Source: Pedobacter nototheniae (GTDB taxonomy: Bacteria > Bacteroidota > Bacteroidia > Sphingobacteriales > Sphingobacteriaceae). From it: a DNA stretch of 64,000 nucleotides. The first letter of the stretch is position 1. Each line of letters begins with the position of its first letter. Positions 9,148-17,647 of the stretch are shown here, in pieces. The DNA lies in the NCBI RefSeq assembly GCF_004335085.1, contig NZ_RQRS01000009.1, positions 1 to 64,000 of the forward strand, read 5' to 3'. A model generated the notes under the pieces. The model searched no databases. It was not told the DNA's origin and saw nothing but the letters and a program-made list of their open reading frames with translations. The translations under genes and the position numbers were made by a program.

Positions 9148-9933
9148 CTATTTTTTATCTTCTATTTTAGGGTCATTTAATTCTACAATGCGTCCTTTTT
9201 GCTGGCGCTTTCTAAAGATCATATTTAAAACTTCTACACCAACTGAGAAAGCCATACCGAAATATATGTAGTTTTTAAGGTGCATTTCGTGTGCTGCTTT
9301 GGCATCCCAACCTTCGATAACAAGGCTTAAACCAATCATAACTAAAAATGATAGAGCCAACATTTTTAACGTTGGGTGTTTGTGAATAAAGCCTGCAATT
9401 TTAGGGCTAAACGTAAACATAATAATCATCGCAATCACTACTGCAATAATCATAACTTCTACATGTTTTGCTGTACCACCTGCCGTAATGATGCTATCAA
9501 AAGAGAAAACGGCATCAATTAACATGATTTGAAAAATAGCCTGACCGAAACTTAATGGTTTTTTATTTTCTGCATTTAACGCTGGATCTTCGCCTTCTAG
9601 TTTGTGGTGAATTTCCATTACCGATTTATAGATCAGAAATAAACCACCCAATAACATTACGATACTGGCTAAATCAAATCCTTTACCAAACCACGATTCA
9701 GGGATAATATATTTTCCTTTTTGAGATAGTAACCAACTTAATCCAAAAAGCATTAAGCAGCGAGAAATAATACCTGTAACCATCCAAACGATACGGGCCG
9801 TTTTTTGCGATTTCTCTTGAACTCGGTTTAAAATAATGCTCACAAAAATCACATTATCAATACCGAGCACAATTTCTAAAAGTGTTAGTGTAAAGAGTGA
9901 TATCCAGGCCTCAGGGCTTGTTAATAGTTCCAT
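9148..9933 (-). CDS. TerC-family integral membrane protein
   Basis: The 261-residue polytopic protein belongs to the TerC family: the start SLFTLTLLEIVLGIDNVIF contains the conserved acidic membrane motif GIDN, and LIDAVFSFDSI contains the second conserved membrane aspartates. I count about seven membrane segments. Family members are linked to tellurium resistance or to manganese export during protein secretion. No ter operon genes are nearby, so a metal-export role is more likely than tellurite resistance, but this is inference. Confidence 0.9.
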   Translation of the reverse strand: MELLTSPEAWISLFTLTLLEIVLGIDNVIFVSIILNRVQEKSQKTARIVWMVTGIISRCLMLFGLSWLLSQKGKYIIPESWFGKGFDLASIVMLLGGLFLIYKSVMEIHHKLEGEDPALNAENKKPLSFGQAIFQIMLIDAVFSFDSIITAGGTAKHVEVMIIAVVIAMIIMFTFSPKIAGFIHKHPTLKMLALSFLVMIGLSLVIEGWDAKAAHEMHLKNYIYFGMAFSVGVEVLNMIFRKRQQKGRIVELNDPKIEDKK

Positions 9934-10030
9934 AAATTTATTTATCTGATAAGGCGAAGATATAAAAAAGCAGATTGATTTATGAACAGATTTTCAAGGA
10001 TTTAGTTTGCTTGTGATTAAATTATAATTG

Positions 10031-10591
10031 CTATTTAGCTGTTTTGGCAAGTTCAGCTTGTAGTTTTTCTTCTAGCAAAACTGATTTGACTTTAAATGCT
10101 GGCATATCATCAGAGAAGGAAATATTTGCCGTTGCATAAATAATTTTCCCATCCTTACCGATTAAGATATTGGAAGGAAAACCATGATTAATATTCAGTT
10201 TTCTTATTTCATCCATGCTTAAAGAAACAATTTCATATTTATAACCACTTTTATTTTGAAATTTCCTGGCTGTGTTTGGTAAATCGTAGGTAATGCCTAT
10301 AAAACGAATCCCTTTTGCAGCGTAGCGCTCAACTAATTTATTCAATTCGGGCATTTCTTCAATACAAGGTGGGCACTTTTCAAACCAAAAGTTAATTAGT
10401 ACAATCTGATTTTTTAATGCAGAACTGTTAAAAGACTTTTTATTAACAGTTAAACCTTTAAAATCTGGCAAGGTTTTTCCTTGGAGTTCTTCAAAAAAAG
10501 TTTCCTGCGTTGCCCACTTTACAGGTTCATCCTGTGCCTGCACATAAAATGATAAACCTGCGAGGAGCAATAAAAGTAAATAAGTTTTCAT
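10031..10591 (-). CDS. TlpA-like periplasmic thioredoxin
   Basis: The 186-residue protein has a signal peptide (about 1-19) and a thioredoxin fold. The active site CPPC lies at residues 73-76 in the context FWFEKCPPCIEEMPEL. The following KGIRFIGITYD and a cis-proline region near GFPSNILIG are typical of TlpA/ResA redoxins. It probably reduces disulfides or heme-protein thioether precursors in the periplasm; no cytochrome maturation genes are adjacent. It follows the HEYVH peptidase gene on the same strand, but the terminator at 10606-10640 separates them. Confidence 0.88.
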   Translation of the reverse strand: MKTYLLLLLLAGLSFYVQAQDEPVKWATQETFFEELQGKTLPDFKGLTVNKKSFNSSALKNQIVLINFWFEKCPPCIEEMPELNKLVERYAAKGIRFIGITYDLPNTARKFQNKSGYKYEIVSLSMDEIRKLNINHGFPSNILIGKDGKIIYATANISFSDDMPAFKVKSVLLEEKLQAELAKTAK

Positions 10592-10605
10592 AACGGACTA
10601 TAAAG

Positions 10606-10640
10606 ATAAAAAAAGCCTCGTCAAAAATTGGCGAGGCTTA
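10606..10640 (-). terminator. Intrinsic terminator
   Basis: AAGCCTCG (10613-10620) pairs with CGAGGCTT (10632-10639). On the minus strand a T-run follows, ending the transcript of the 436-residue peptidase gene. Confidence 0.8.
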
Positions 10641-10661
10641 ATATTTGTAGTTTTTATCTTT

Positions 10662-11972
10662 TTACTTGGTTTTGAAGTTAACTGGATACTCCACAAGTGG
10701 AAAACCTTCTTCCGACTGAAAGCTTCGATCGGTAATTATAAAATCATAAGATTTTCCTGGTTTCAGGTCAATTTTGATGGTAAATGTCATTCTGTCTTCA
10801 GAGAAACCAACAACCTTACTCAACGGAAAAGTCTCTTTGCCACCTGGCCCATAATTTATGGAATACAATTTTTTCATTGGTTTTGAAAAATGAAACTGCA
10901 TTTCTTTCAAATCAGGATCAACCGTTGTGTCTCCGCTAGCAAATGGACTAATTTTGGTAACAACGGGTCTTTTACTTTCGTAAGCTTTTATTATTTCTTC
11001 CTTATTAAATCCTTCTTCAAAGTAATTTGTCTTTTTCAGAAAATTTTCAACCGCAACATCATCGCCATAATCCAACTCAATTAATTCTTTAATTGCGGCT
11101 TTTTTATCTTTAGTTTGATTATAATACGTTTTACATATAGAATAACCCATATAATAACCTAAATCGGCAATACCAAAATTATTTGAGGAGCCATTGTAAA
11201 GCCAATCGCCATAATTACTTAAAAACATTTGGGCTTTAAATTTTTGTTTCAGTTCAGTTTCGTTCTTTTTACCATAAGCCATATAAGGCATTCCGGGTAC
11301 TTTTCCTGTAATTAATTCGGCAACAAAATCTGCTGTACCTTCAAAAATAGTTTGTCCTAATAAATTATTTCCAGATCTTTTTTCTTGCGTGTGCACATAT
11401 TCATGCATATTCAACAATACAATATCCTTAAAAGGGTTAGTGCCAAAATAGGTGGTGAGCCAGGTTTTGATATTCTTTGGCAATTCAGAAATGTCAACAT
11501 CAGGATCGCCTGTTGCTAATTCTGCTCCAATTAATACTTTATCCCCTTGGGTGGTACCTCCAGAACGCATAGCGCCAATACAAAAGTAAATATTAGCAGG
11601 TTTTAGTTCAGGATAAAGCTGTTTAAACTTTTTAATGTATGGATCAAATTGTTTACTTAAGCTCTTAACCTGATACGTTTTTTGCCTTATGGATGCCCAA
11701 TATTTGGGATAACTACGAATACATTTTAACCACGCAGCTGTAGTGTAACCTTTTGCTTCCATAAAAGCCTTTAACCCCGGCGTTCCTTTATCTACATATT
11801 GGCGTTGTAAAATATCGAGTTGTTTTAAACTATCATTAGTGGTTTTTAGTTGATCAAAAGCCAACCAAAAGTTATCAATATCGGTTGTAATAATGGTTTG
11901 TTTCGATTTTTGCGCATAGGTAATCGAAATCATTAGTAAACTAAAAATTAGTAAAGTGAAGAGTCGTCGCAT
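10662..11972 (-). CDS. Secreted putative zinc peptidase with Ig-like tail
   Basis: The 436-residue protein has a signal peptide (about 1-20). HEYVH at residues 190-194 is an HExxH motif, followed at about 210 by EGTADFVAE, where the acidic residues could complete the zinc site as in gluzincin-like enzymes. The last 100 residues (about 335-436) look like a bacterial Ig-like SbsA-type domain (VTKISPFASGDTTVDPDLKEMQF). I infer an exported metallopeptidase related to DUF2268-type proteins; the substrate is unknown. It has its own terminator downstream. Confidence 0.7.
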   Translation of the reverse strand: MRRLFTLLIFSLLMISITYAQKSKQTIITTDIDNFWLAFDQLKTTNDSLKQLDILQRQYVDKGTPGLKAFMEAKGYTTAAWLKCIRSYPKYWASIRQKTYQVKSLSKQFDPYIKKFKQLYPELKPANIYFCIGAMRSGGTTQGDKVLIGAELATGDPDVDISELPKNIKTWLTTYFGTNPFKDIVLLNMHEYVHTQEKRSGNNLLGQTIFEGTADFVAELITGKVPGMPYMAYGKKNETELKQKFKAQMFLSNYGDWLYNGSSNNFGIADLGYYMGYSICKTYYNQTKDKKAAIKELIELDYGDDVAVENFLKKTNYFEEGFNKEEIIKAYESKRPVVTKISPFASGDTTVDPDLKEMQFHFSKPMKKLYSINYGPGGKETFPLSKVVGFSEDRMTFTIKIDLKPGKSYDFIITDRSFQSEEGFPLVEYPVNFKTK

Positions 11973-12027
11973 AATTATGTTTAGGTTTAGTTGAGGTAAT
12001 TATGATCTATTGAAGATAAATTTTAAT

Positions 12028-12062
12028 CATAAAAAAGTCCTGACTATAAAGTCAAGACTTAA
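12028..12062 (-). terminator. Intrinsic terminator of the sigma/DUF4097 operon
   Basis: AAGTCcTGAC (12035-12044) pairs with GTCAaGACTT (12051-12060). On the minus strand it is followed by a T-run and lies just past the DUF4097-like gene. Confidence 0.75.
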
Positions 12063-12081
12063 CTTGTTTGGTTTTAATTTT

Positions 12082-13371
12082 TTATTTAAAGACGATAGAA
12101 CCGTATTCAGATTTTATGGTAACGGTTGATGAGCCACCAGAACCGATTTTACCTGCATATCTTTTCACTTCATCATCATCGCCTGCTGATCTTGCAGTAA
12201 CATTTGATCCATACTTAAATCCTGCATAAGAGGTAGTAATATTAAAGTTAGCATTATAATTATTGCTAAATCCTAAACCAACACTCACATATTCACCATT
12301 AAAGGTAAATGTTTTACAGGCTGGGGTAATTTCAGTCACACTTAAGTGGTTATAATCCATATCTAGGTTGGCATCTCCATTTAAGGTGCCGAGCGTAACG
12401 TTTGTATATTCTGTTTTTAAGGTAAGTTTACCTACACTACCAATAGAAAGGCTACCATAACCTTGCTTAACAACCGTATTACCTTTAACACCACTGATAT
12501 TTACTTTTGCATATTCAGTATTCAATAATAAGTTACCACCAATATTGCCTACGGTTAAGCCACCACCATATTCTACTTTAAGATCGGCAGATTTTCTGAT
12601 TGTATTTACCGTTACGGCAACATATTGTGCATCTAAATCCAAAGTGCCAACAGCACCAATGGTTACACCGCCACCATATTCGTGTTTTACAACAGCAGCA
12701 TTTAAATCCTGAATATTAGCCTTGCCGTATTGTACGTTTATATAGTTGTTGCTGTTGCTTAAATTTCCGGCAGTAAGGTTACCATATTGCACTTTTAAAG
12801 AGGTTGGACCTGAGAAGTTACCTAAATCTACATTCCCATATTGTTGCTGAACAGTTAGGGCATTGTTTGCAGGCATATAAACAACATAGTTTACTTTAAT
12901 TTCTCTGCGCCATGTGGTAACGCCATTTCTAACGCCTCTACCATAACGCCCGTTTCTATCGCCCATTATTGTTTTAACGGAAATTAAATCGCCACTTTTA
13001 ACGGCATCAATGCTAACTTCATCCAACAATTTCTGCACATCGCTACTCGAATTGCTATACGCTTTAATGTCTACATCTACGCGAAATTCTTTTTTATCCC
13101 AGGTTTTAATAACGATAGAACCGTACTGATTATTCAAACTAATTTTATCGCCACCATCAACATTGAAGCTTTTACTAAATGCTTTCGTTTTTTCGGCATC
13201 GCCGCCAGCCTGTGTATCCTGATCCACTACTGTAGATGTGTTTACAGATGCTGAAGTAACCGTATTTACGGCATAACTTTCTGGTACAATGCTTGAAACA
13301 CTTACCTGTTGTGCATTCGTTTTTACGGCGATGAAAGCCATAATGGCTAAAAATATTTTAATTGTTTTCAT
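12082..13371 (-). CDS. Secreted DUF4097-like repeat protein (putative adhesin)
   Basis: The 429-residue protein has a signal peptide (about 1-20). From about residue 80 to the C-terminus it is built of around a dozen repeats of 16-20 residues with a recurring Tyr-Gly, for example NQYGSIVIKTW, VQYGNLTAGNL, VEYGGGLTVGNI, GYGSLSIGSV and, at the very end, SEYGSIVFK. This pattern suggests a beta-solenoid with a tyrosine ladder, as proposed for DUF4097/head-GIN proteins. It lies downstream of an ECF sigma factor and a membrane anti-sigma-like gene, so it is probably surface-exposed and controlled by that system. Confidence 0.78.
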   Translation of the reverse strand: MKTIKIFLAIMAFIAVKTNAQQVSVSSIVPESYAVNTVTSASVNTSTVVDQDTQAGGDAEKTKAFSKSFNVDGGDKISLNNQYGSIVIKTWDKKEFRVDVDIKAYSNSSSDVQKLLDEVSIDAVKSGDLISVKTIMGDRNGRYGRGVRNGVTTWRREIKVNYVVYMPANNALTVQQQYGNVDLGNFSGPTSLKVQYGNLTAGNLSNSNNYINVQYGKANIQDLNAAVVKHEYGGGVTIGAVGTLDLDAQYVAVTVNTIRKSADLKVEYGGGLTVGNIGGNLLLNTEYAKVNISGVKGNTVVKQGYGSLSIGSVGKLTLKTEYTNVTLGTLNGDANLDMDYNHLSVTEITPACKTFTFNGEYVSVGLGFSNNYNANFNITTSYAGFKYGSNVTARSAGDDDEVKRYAGKIGSGGSSTVTIKSEYGSIVFK

Positions 13372-13510
13372 GTTTCTAATTGTTAAACATTTAAAAACTC
13401 AAACCTGCCGGCTGGCTTAAGTTTATAAATTAGTGAGCGTATTTATTAGCAGATAATGTATTCAGGTATCAAGATTTTACCATCACTATCTTTTGCATCT
13501 ACTATAAAAA

Positions 13511-14038
13511 TTAAATTTGATTTACTTTTTTGTAATCATCAACCTGATTAATAATCATCAACTGTTGTTTTAATAATTGCAGCTGAAGCTCGCGGTTTTT
13601 TACCATTGCCTTAACAACAAAAAGTTGGTTTGGCGTGGTTGGTAATTCAGCTTTTAATCGTTCGTAATCTTCATCAAGCTTTTTTAAATCGCTGGTAAAT
13701 TTTTTATATAAATCAGGGTTTGCTGAGGCGAAAATTGCCAAACTATCGCGTTTTTCGGTAATTAAACCTGCAAAATGAATCTCTTTTTTTGCAATGGCAG
13801 CATTAACATCAGCAATTTCTATATCGCGATTTGTTGTTCTTCCTACGTATAGCCAGGTTAAACTTAAAACGATTACTATAGATGCCGCCGCACTGATCCA
13901 CAGATACAGGTTTATTGGCTTTTTTTTCTTTTTGCTATCCAGCTCCTGTTCTATCTTTGCCCAAAGACCTGCTGATGGCTCAAGCACATCAAATGATCTA
14001 CGGTTCTCTTTAACAAAGGTTTCTAATCTATTATTCAT
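13511..14038 (-). CDS. Putative membrane anti-sigma factor
   Basis: The 175-residue protein has a cytoplasmic N-terminus of about 43 residues, one membrane segment (about 44-65, LYLWISAAASIVIVLSLTWL) and a charged, probably coiled-coil periplasmic region (about 75-170). Its gene overlaps the ECF sigma gene by 8 bases. Position, size and single-span topology are those of an anti-sigma factor, although the N-terminus lacks an obvious zinc ZAS motif (HxxxCxxC). The role is therefore inferred from context. Confidence 0.7.
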   Translation of the reverse strand: MNNRLETFVKENRRSFDVLEPSAGLWAKIEQELDSKKKKKPINLYLWISAAASIVIVLSLTWLYVGRTTNRDIEIADVNAAIAKKEIHFAGLITEKRDSLAIFASANPDLYKKFTSDLKKLDEDYERLKAELPTTPNQLFVVKAMVKNRELQLQLLKQQLMIINQVDDYKKVNQI

Positions 14039-14588
14039 CTCTCATCCCTTTCGATTCTAAAATACTTTTTAACTTTTTCTTGGCTCGCATGTATTGGGTA
14101 CGACTTGTGTTTTCACTTATTTTTAAAATATGCGATATTTCTTCATGGTCGTAACCTTCCAGCAAATACAAACTTAATACCACTCTATATCCATCTGGCA
14201 GTTCGGTAATGGCTTTTCTAATTTCATCTGCCTGCAATTTAATATCGTAATCATCGGCACTTAATTCATCTGGCACCTCAGCAATTTCATCTGTACCTAC
14301 AAATTCAAATTTGCGTTTGCGTAGGTAATTGATGGATTTATTAATTACAATTTGCTTCAGCCACAATCCAAAAGTAGTTTCTTGCCTAAAATCAACAATT
14401 CTGGTAAATGCATCTAAAAAAGCCTCCTGTAAAACATCTTCAGCCTCTTCTTCATAATTTAAAATGCGCAGCGCCACATTATACATCGCCTTGGCATACA
14501 GTTTATACAATTCAAACTGCGCTGCCCGACTGCCCTGCATGCACTCTTTCACTAATTGAAGGTTCTTATCGAAGTATACGGCTTCCAA
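14031..14588 (-). CDS. ECF RNA polymerase sigma factor
   Basis: The 185-residue protein has sigma region 2 at about residues 20-90 (AEDVLQEAFLDAFTRI, RQETTFGLWLKQIVINKSINYLRKRK) and region 4 at about 125-175 (LPDGYRVVLSLYLLEGYDHEEI followed by a helix-turn-helix). It is a normal-length ECF sigma factor. It overlaps the anti-sigma-like gene, and the third gene of the operon encodes a surface repeat protein. A sequence resembling an ECF promoter lies 23 bases upstream, suggesting autoregulation. Confidence 0.93.
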   Translation of the reverse strand: MEAVYFDKNLQLVKECMQGSRAAQFELYKLYAKAMYNVALRILNYEEEAEDVLQEAFLDAFTRIVDFRQETTFGLWLKQIVINKSINYLRKRKFEFVGTDEIAEVPDELSADDYDIKLQADEIRKAITELPDGYRVVLSLYLLEGYDHEEISHILKISENTSRTQYMRAKKKLKSILESKGMRDE

Positions 14589-14610
14589 AATTTTGTTGAT
14601 TCTGTTTATA

Positions 14611-14637
14611 AGACATAGGGAAAATTAAAACGTTGCA
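14611..14637 (-). promoter_or_regulatory. Putative autoregulated ECF promoter
   Basis: On the minus strand TGCAACG (14637-14631) is followed by GTCT (14614-14611). The AAC and GTC cores are exactly 17 bases apart, the usual ECF -35/-10 arrangement. The site lies 23 bases upstream of the sigma gene start. Confidence 0.5.
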
Positions 14638-14761
14638 TCAAGGTATAAAAAAATTTATTAATTGCTTTAGGCTAAGCTTTATCGGCAATAGTTTTGTGGA
14701 AAATCATCTTCTTAATCATCGTAAATTTGAAATCACTGAAACAAACAATTAACTTCATGCC

Positions 14762-15166
14762 ATGGAAACCGATTTAATCATAAAAGTAATAGACGAAGCG
14801 CACAAAAACATCAACGAGGCGTTGATAAATAAATCTGCAGCGGCGTATTTGGGTTATTTTGATGAGAATTTAAGATATGTGGAGGCCAATGGCGAAATTC
14901 TAAATAAAAAGCAATTGGGTGCAGAAATTGATCGATATTTCAACAAAACTAATAAAATCGACACCACTCATTATCGCATTAAATTTTCATTTGAAGAAGG
15001 TACTTTTACAGAAAAAATTGCTAGAAAATCGGTTATTCAAGTGAAAAAGCTTTTGTTCTTTTCTAAAAAACAAACTATCCAAACAGAAGAAATTTATCAC
15101 TGGAAAAATATTAATGGTAATTGGAAAATTATCAGTGTCGAAATCCCACTAGAAGAAAAGTATTAA
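14762..15166 (+). CDS. NTF2-like (SnoaL/DUF4440) protein
   Basis: The 134-residue protein is predicted to form a single NTF2-like cone: an N-terminal helix pair (IIKVIDEAHKNINEALINKSAAAYLGYF), a second helix, then curved strands ending GNWKIISVEIP, a common DUF4440 ending. It has no signal peptide, so it is cytoplasmic. Such proteins are small binding proteins or enzymes of diverse function, and no substrate can be named. The stop codon overlaps the ATG of the next gene (TAATG), so the two are probably translationally coupled. Confidence 0.75.
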   Translation: METDLIIKVIDEAHKNINEALINKSAAAYLGYFDENLRYVEANGEILNKKQLGAEIDRYFNKTNKIDTTHYRIKFSFEEGTFTEKIARKSVIQVKKLLFFSKKQTIQTEEIYHWKNINGNWKIISVEIPLEEKY

Positions 15167-15624
15167 TGGAAGACGTTAGAATACTTTTTAAATTTTATAG
15201 TGACGCCCTGGAGGATTGGACAGTAGAGAGCTTGTGGGCACGAGTTTTTGACAAACAAAACGGATATTATATAATAAATAACATTCCTTTTTACGCACCC
15301 TTTTCTTTCGGCGACATCGTATCCGCAGCATATGATGAAAATGAGGAAATGCTAACTTATCAGAAAACTATTAAATATTCAGGTAACTCGACCATTCAGA
15401 TTATTATGATGAAAAAAGATGTTCATATAAATGAAATTAGAGAAATTTTTAATCAATTAAGTTGCGAAACCGAGAAGTTTAGCGCTGGTTATTTTGTAAT
15501 AAATGTTCCAAATGGCGTAAATTATAAAGCAATCAAAGCCAAATTAACAGAATTGGAAGATCAGGAAGTTATTGCCTACGCAGAATTATGCTTAGATGAT
15601 CAACACAACACCCAAACCTCTTAA
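15166..15624 (+). CDS. DUF4265-like protein
   Basis: I start this 152-residue protein at the ATG that overlaps the upstream stop (TAATG); an upstream TTG in frame would add 15 residues encoded inside the previous gene. The pattern VESLWARVFDKQNGYYIINNIPFYAPFSFGDIVSA resembles DUF4265, a small domain of unknown function, in which N-x-P-F and GD are conserved. The C-terminal half looks like a ferredoxin-like fold. No membrane or export signal is seen. The function is unknown. Confidence 0.7.
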   Translation: MEDVRILFKFYSDALEDWTVESLWARVFDKQNGYYIINNIPFYAPFSFGDIVSAAYDENEEMLTYQKTIKYSGNSTIQIIMMKKDVHINEIREIFNQLSCETEKFSAGYFVINVPNGVNYKAIKAKLTELEDQEVIAYAELCLDDQHNTQTS

Positions 15625-15723
15625 TTCTGGAATCTTCAACTTAAAATTATATTATATTCTTTATTGGTGCTTCCTATTAAAATTTCCTTAAATCTTCATT
15701 CCTAAACTTTAAAACAAAATCGG

Positions 15724-15731
15724 TATTTTTG
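15724..15731 (+). promoter_or_regulatory. aspS -7 box
   Basis: TATTTTTG fits TAnnTTTG and ends 23 bases upstream of the aspS ATG. No clear -33 TTTG is seen. Confidence 0.5.
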
Positions 15732-15754
15732 CCGCTCAAATTAGAATTATAATT

Positions 15755-17500
15755 ATGTTAAGAACAGTAACTTGTGGTGCATTAAGCCTTCAAAATTTAG
15801 GCGAAAGTGTAACCCTATGTGGTTGGGTACAAAAATCAAGAGATTTAGGCGGCATGACATTTATAGACATCCGCGATCGTTATGGTATTACTCAGTTGGT
15901 TTTTAACATGGATGATAACCGTGAGCTTTGCGAACAGGCCCGTACTTTAGGTCGTGAGTTTGTAATTAAAGCCGTTGGTACCGTTGTAGAAAGAAGCAAC
16001 AAAAACCCAAAAATGTCCACAGGTGATGTAGAGATCAAAATTACCGCTTTAGAAATTTTAAATCCGGCAAAATTACCCCCATTCCTTATTGATGATGAAA
16101 CGGATGGTGGTGATGAATTGCGCATGAAATATCGTTACCTGGATTTACGTCGTAATCCGGTTCGTAATAACTTGGTTTTACGTCATAAAATGGCTCAATC
16201 GGTTCGTCGTTATTTAGATGCCTTAGATTTTATTGAGGTAGAAACACCAGTTTTAATTAAATCCACACCAGAAGGTGCAAGAGATTTTGTGGTACCTAGC
16301 CGTATGAATGCAGGTGAGTTTTATGCCTTACCACAGTCGCCGCAAACTTTCAAACAGTTGTTAATGGTTTCGGGTTTTGATAGATATTTCCAAATTGTTA
16401 AATGTTTCAGAGATGAAGATTTACGGGCAGATCGTCAGCCAGAATTTACGCAAATTGACTGTGAAATGTCGTTCATTGAGCAAGAAGACATTTTAAATAC
16501 TTTCGAAGGTTTAATTCGTACCCTATTTAAAGAAGTTCGCAATTACGACTTACCGGAAGTACCTCGCATGCAATATGCAGATGCGATGCGTTTATATGGT
16601 TCTGATAAGCCAGATACTCGTTTTGCCATGCAATTTGTTGAGCTTAATGATTTGGTAAAAGGAAAAGGATTCCCTGTATTTGATAATGCCGAATTGGTTG
16701 TTGGTATTAACGCAAAAGGTGCAGCAAGCTACACACGTAAGCAATTAGATGAGTTAACAGATTTTATTAAACGCCCACAAATTGGTGCAACAGGATTAAT
16801 CTATGCTCGCCACAATGAAGACGGAACCATTAAATCTTCTGTAGATAAATTCTTCAACGAAGAAGATTTAAAGCAATGGAGCGAGGCATTCGAGACTGAA
16901 AAAGGGGATTTACTTTTAATTTTAGCAGGCACAACTGATAAAGTACGTAAACAGTTAAATGAGCTTCGTTTAGAAATGGGTAACCGCTTAGGCTTGCGTG
17001 ATAAAAATACATTTTCTGCTCTTTGGGTTTTAGATTTTCCACTTTTAGAATGGGATGAAGAAACTGAACGTTATCATGCCATGCACCACCCATTTACCTC
17101 GCCAAAACCTGAGGATATTGCTATGCTCGACACTAATCCTGGTGAAGTGCGTGCAAATGCCTATGATATGGTAATAAATGGAACTGAAATTGGTGGTGGT
17201 TCTATTCGTATTCACGATAGAGAATTACAGGCTTTAATGTTTAAGCATTTAGGTTTTAGCACAGAAGAAGCTCAAAAACAATTTGGTTTCTTAATGGATG
17301 CTTTCGAATTTGGTGCACCTCCCCATGGTGGTATTGCCTTTGGTTTCGATCGTTTAACATCAATTTTTGCCGGTTTAGATTCAATCCGCGATGTTATTGC
17401 GTTCCCTAAAAACAATTCAGGTCGTGATGTTATGATTGATAGTCCGAGCACAATTGATGATAAACAGTTAAAAGAGCTTAAAATTAAAACAGATTTATAG
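15755..17500 (+). CDS. aspS: Aspartate-tRNA ligase
   Basis: The 581-residue class II synthetase has an N-terminal OB-fold anticodon-binding domain (about 1-105), motif 2 around [16 protein letters not shown], a bacterial GAD insertion domain (about 290-420), and motif 3 [10 protein letters not shown] near the end. It attaches aspartate to tRNA-Asp. The length and bacterial-type insertion are normal. Whether it also charges tRNA-Asn depends on the presence of gatCAB and asnS elsewhere. It is transcribed alone and ends at a strong terminator. Confidence 0.97.
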   Translation: MLRTVTCGALSLQNLGESVTLCGWVQKSRDLGGMTFIDIRDRYGITQLVFNMDDNRELCEQARTLGREFVIKAVGTVVERSNKNPKMSTGDVEIKITALEILNPAKLPPFLIDDETDGGDELRMKYRYLDLRRNPVRNNLVLRHKMAQSVRRYLDALDFIEVETPVLIKSTPEGARDFVVPSRMNAGEFYALPQSPQTFKQLLMVSGFDRYFQIVKCFRDEDLRADRQPEFTQIDCEMSFIEQEDILNTFEGLIRTLFKEVRNYDLPEVPRMQYADAMRLYGSDKPDTRFAMQFVELNDLVKGKGFPVFDNAELVVGINAKGAASYTRKQLDELTDFIKRPQIGATGLIYARHNEDGTIKSSVDKFFNEEDLKQWSEAFETEKGDLLLILAGTTDKVRKQLNELRLEMGNRLGLRDKNTFSALWVLDFPLLEWDEETERYHAMHHPFTSPKPEDIAMLDTNPGEVRANAYDMVINGTEIGGGSIRIHDRELQALMFKHLGFSTEEAQKQFGFLMDAFEFGAPPHGGIAFGFDRLTSIFAGLDSIRDVIAFPKNNSGRDVMIDSPSTIDDKQLKELKIKTDL

Positions 17501-17526
17501 CTGGTTATCTTTTTGATATAATTAAA

Positions 17527-17563
17527 ATCCTGATTTGCTAAAAACAAATCAGGATTTTTTTTT
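17527..17563 (+). terminator. aspS intrinsic terminator
   Basis: The 11-bp arms ATCCTGATTTG (17527-17537) and CAAATCAGGAT (17545-17555) are followed by eight or more T. Confidence 0.9.
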
Positions 17564-17594
17564 ATGATGTATGAACCTAATAATTCATATCAAC

Positions 17595-17631
17595 AAAAAA
17601 GGTTCTGTAAAATTTACAGAACCTTTTTTGT
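17595..17631 (-). terminator. SusC/SusD operon terminator
   Basis: GGTTCTGTAAA and TTTACAGAACC form an 11-bp stem flanked by an A-run on the left and a T-run on the right. On the minus strand it follows the susD-like stop codon. Confidence 0.85.
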
Positions 17632-17647
17632 TATTGAAAGCTAAATA

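Noticed and set aside
9148-9933. Tellurite-resistance operon
   Set aside because: TerC-family proteins occur widely alone, and no other ter gene is present.
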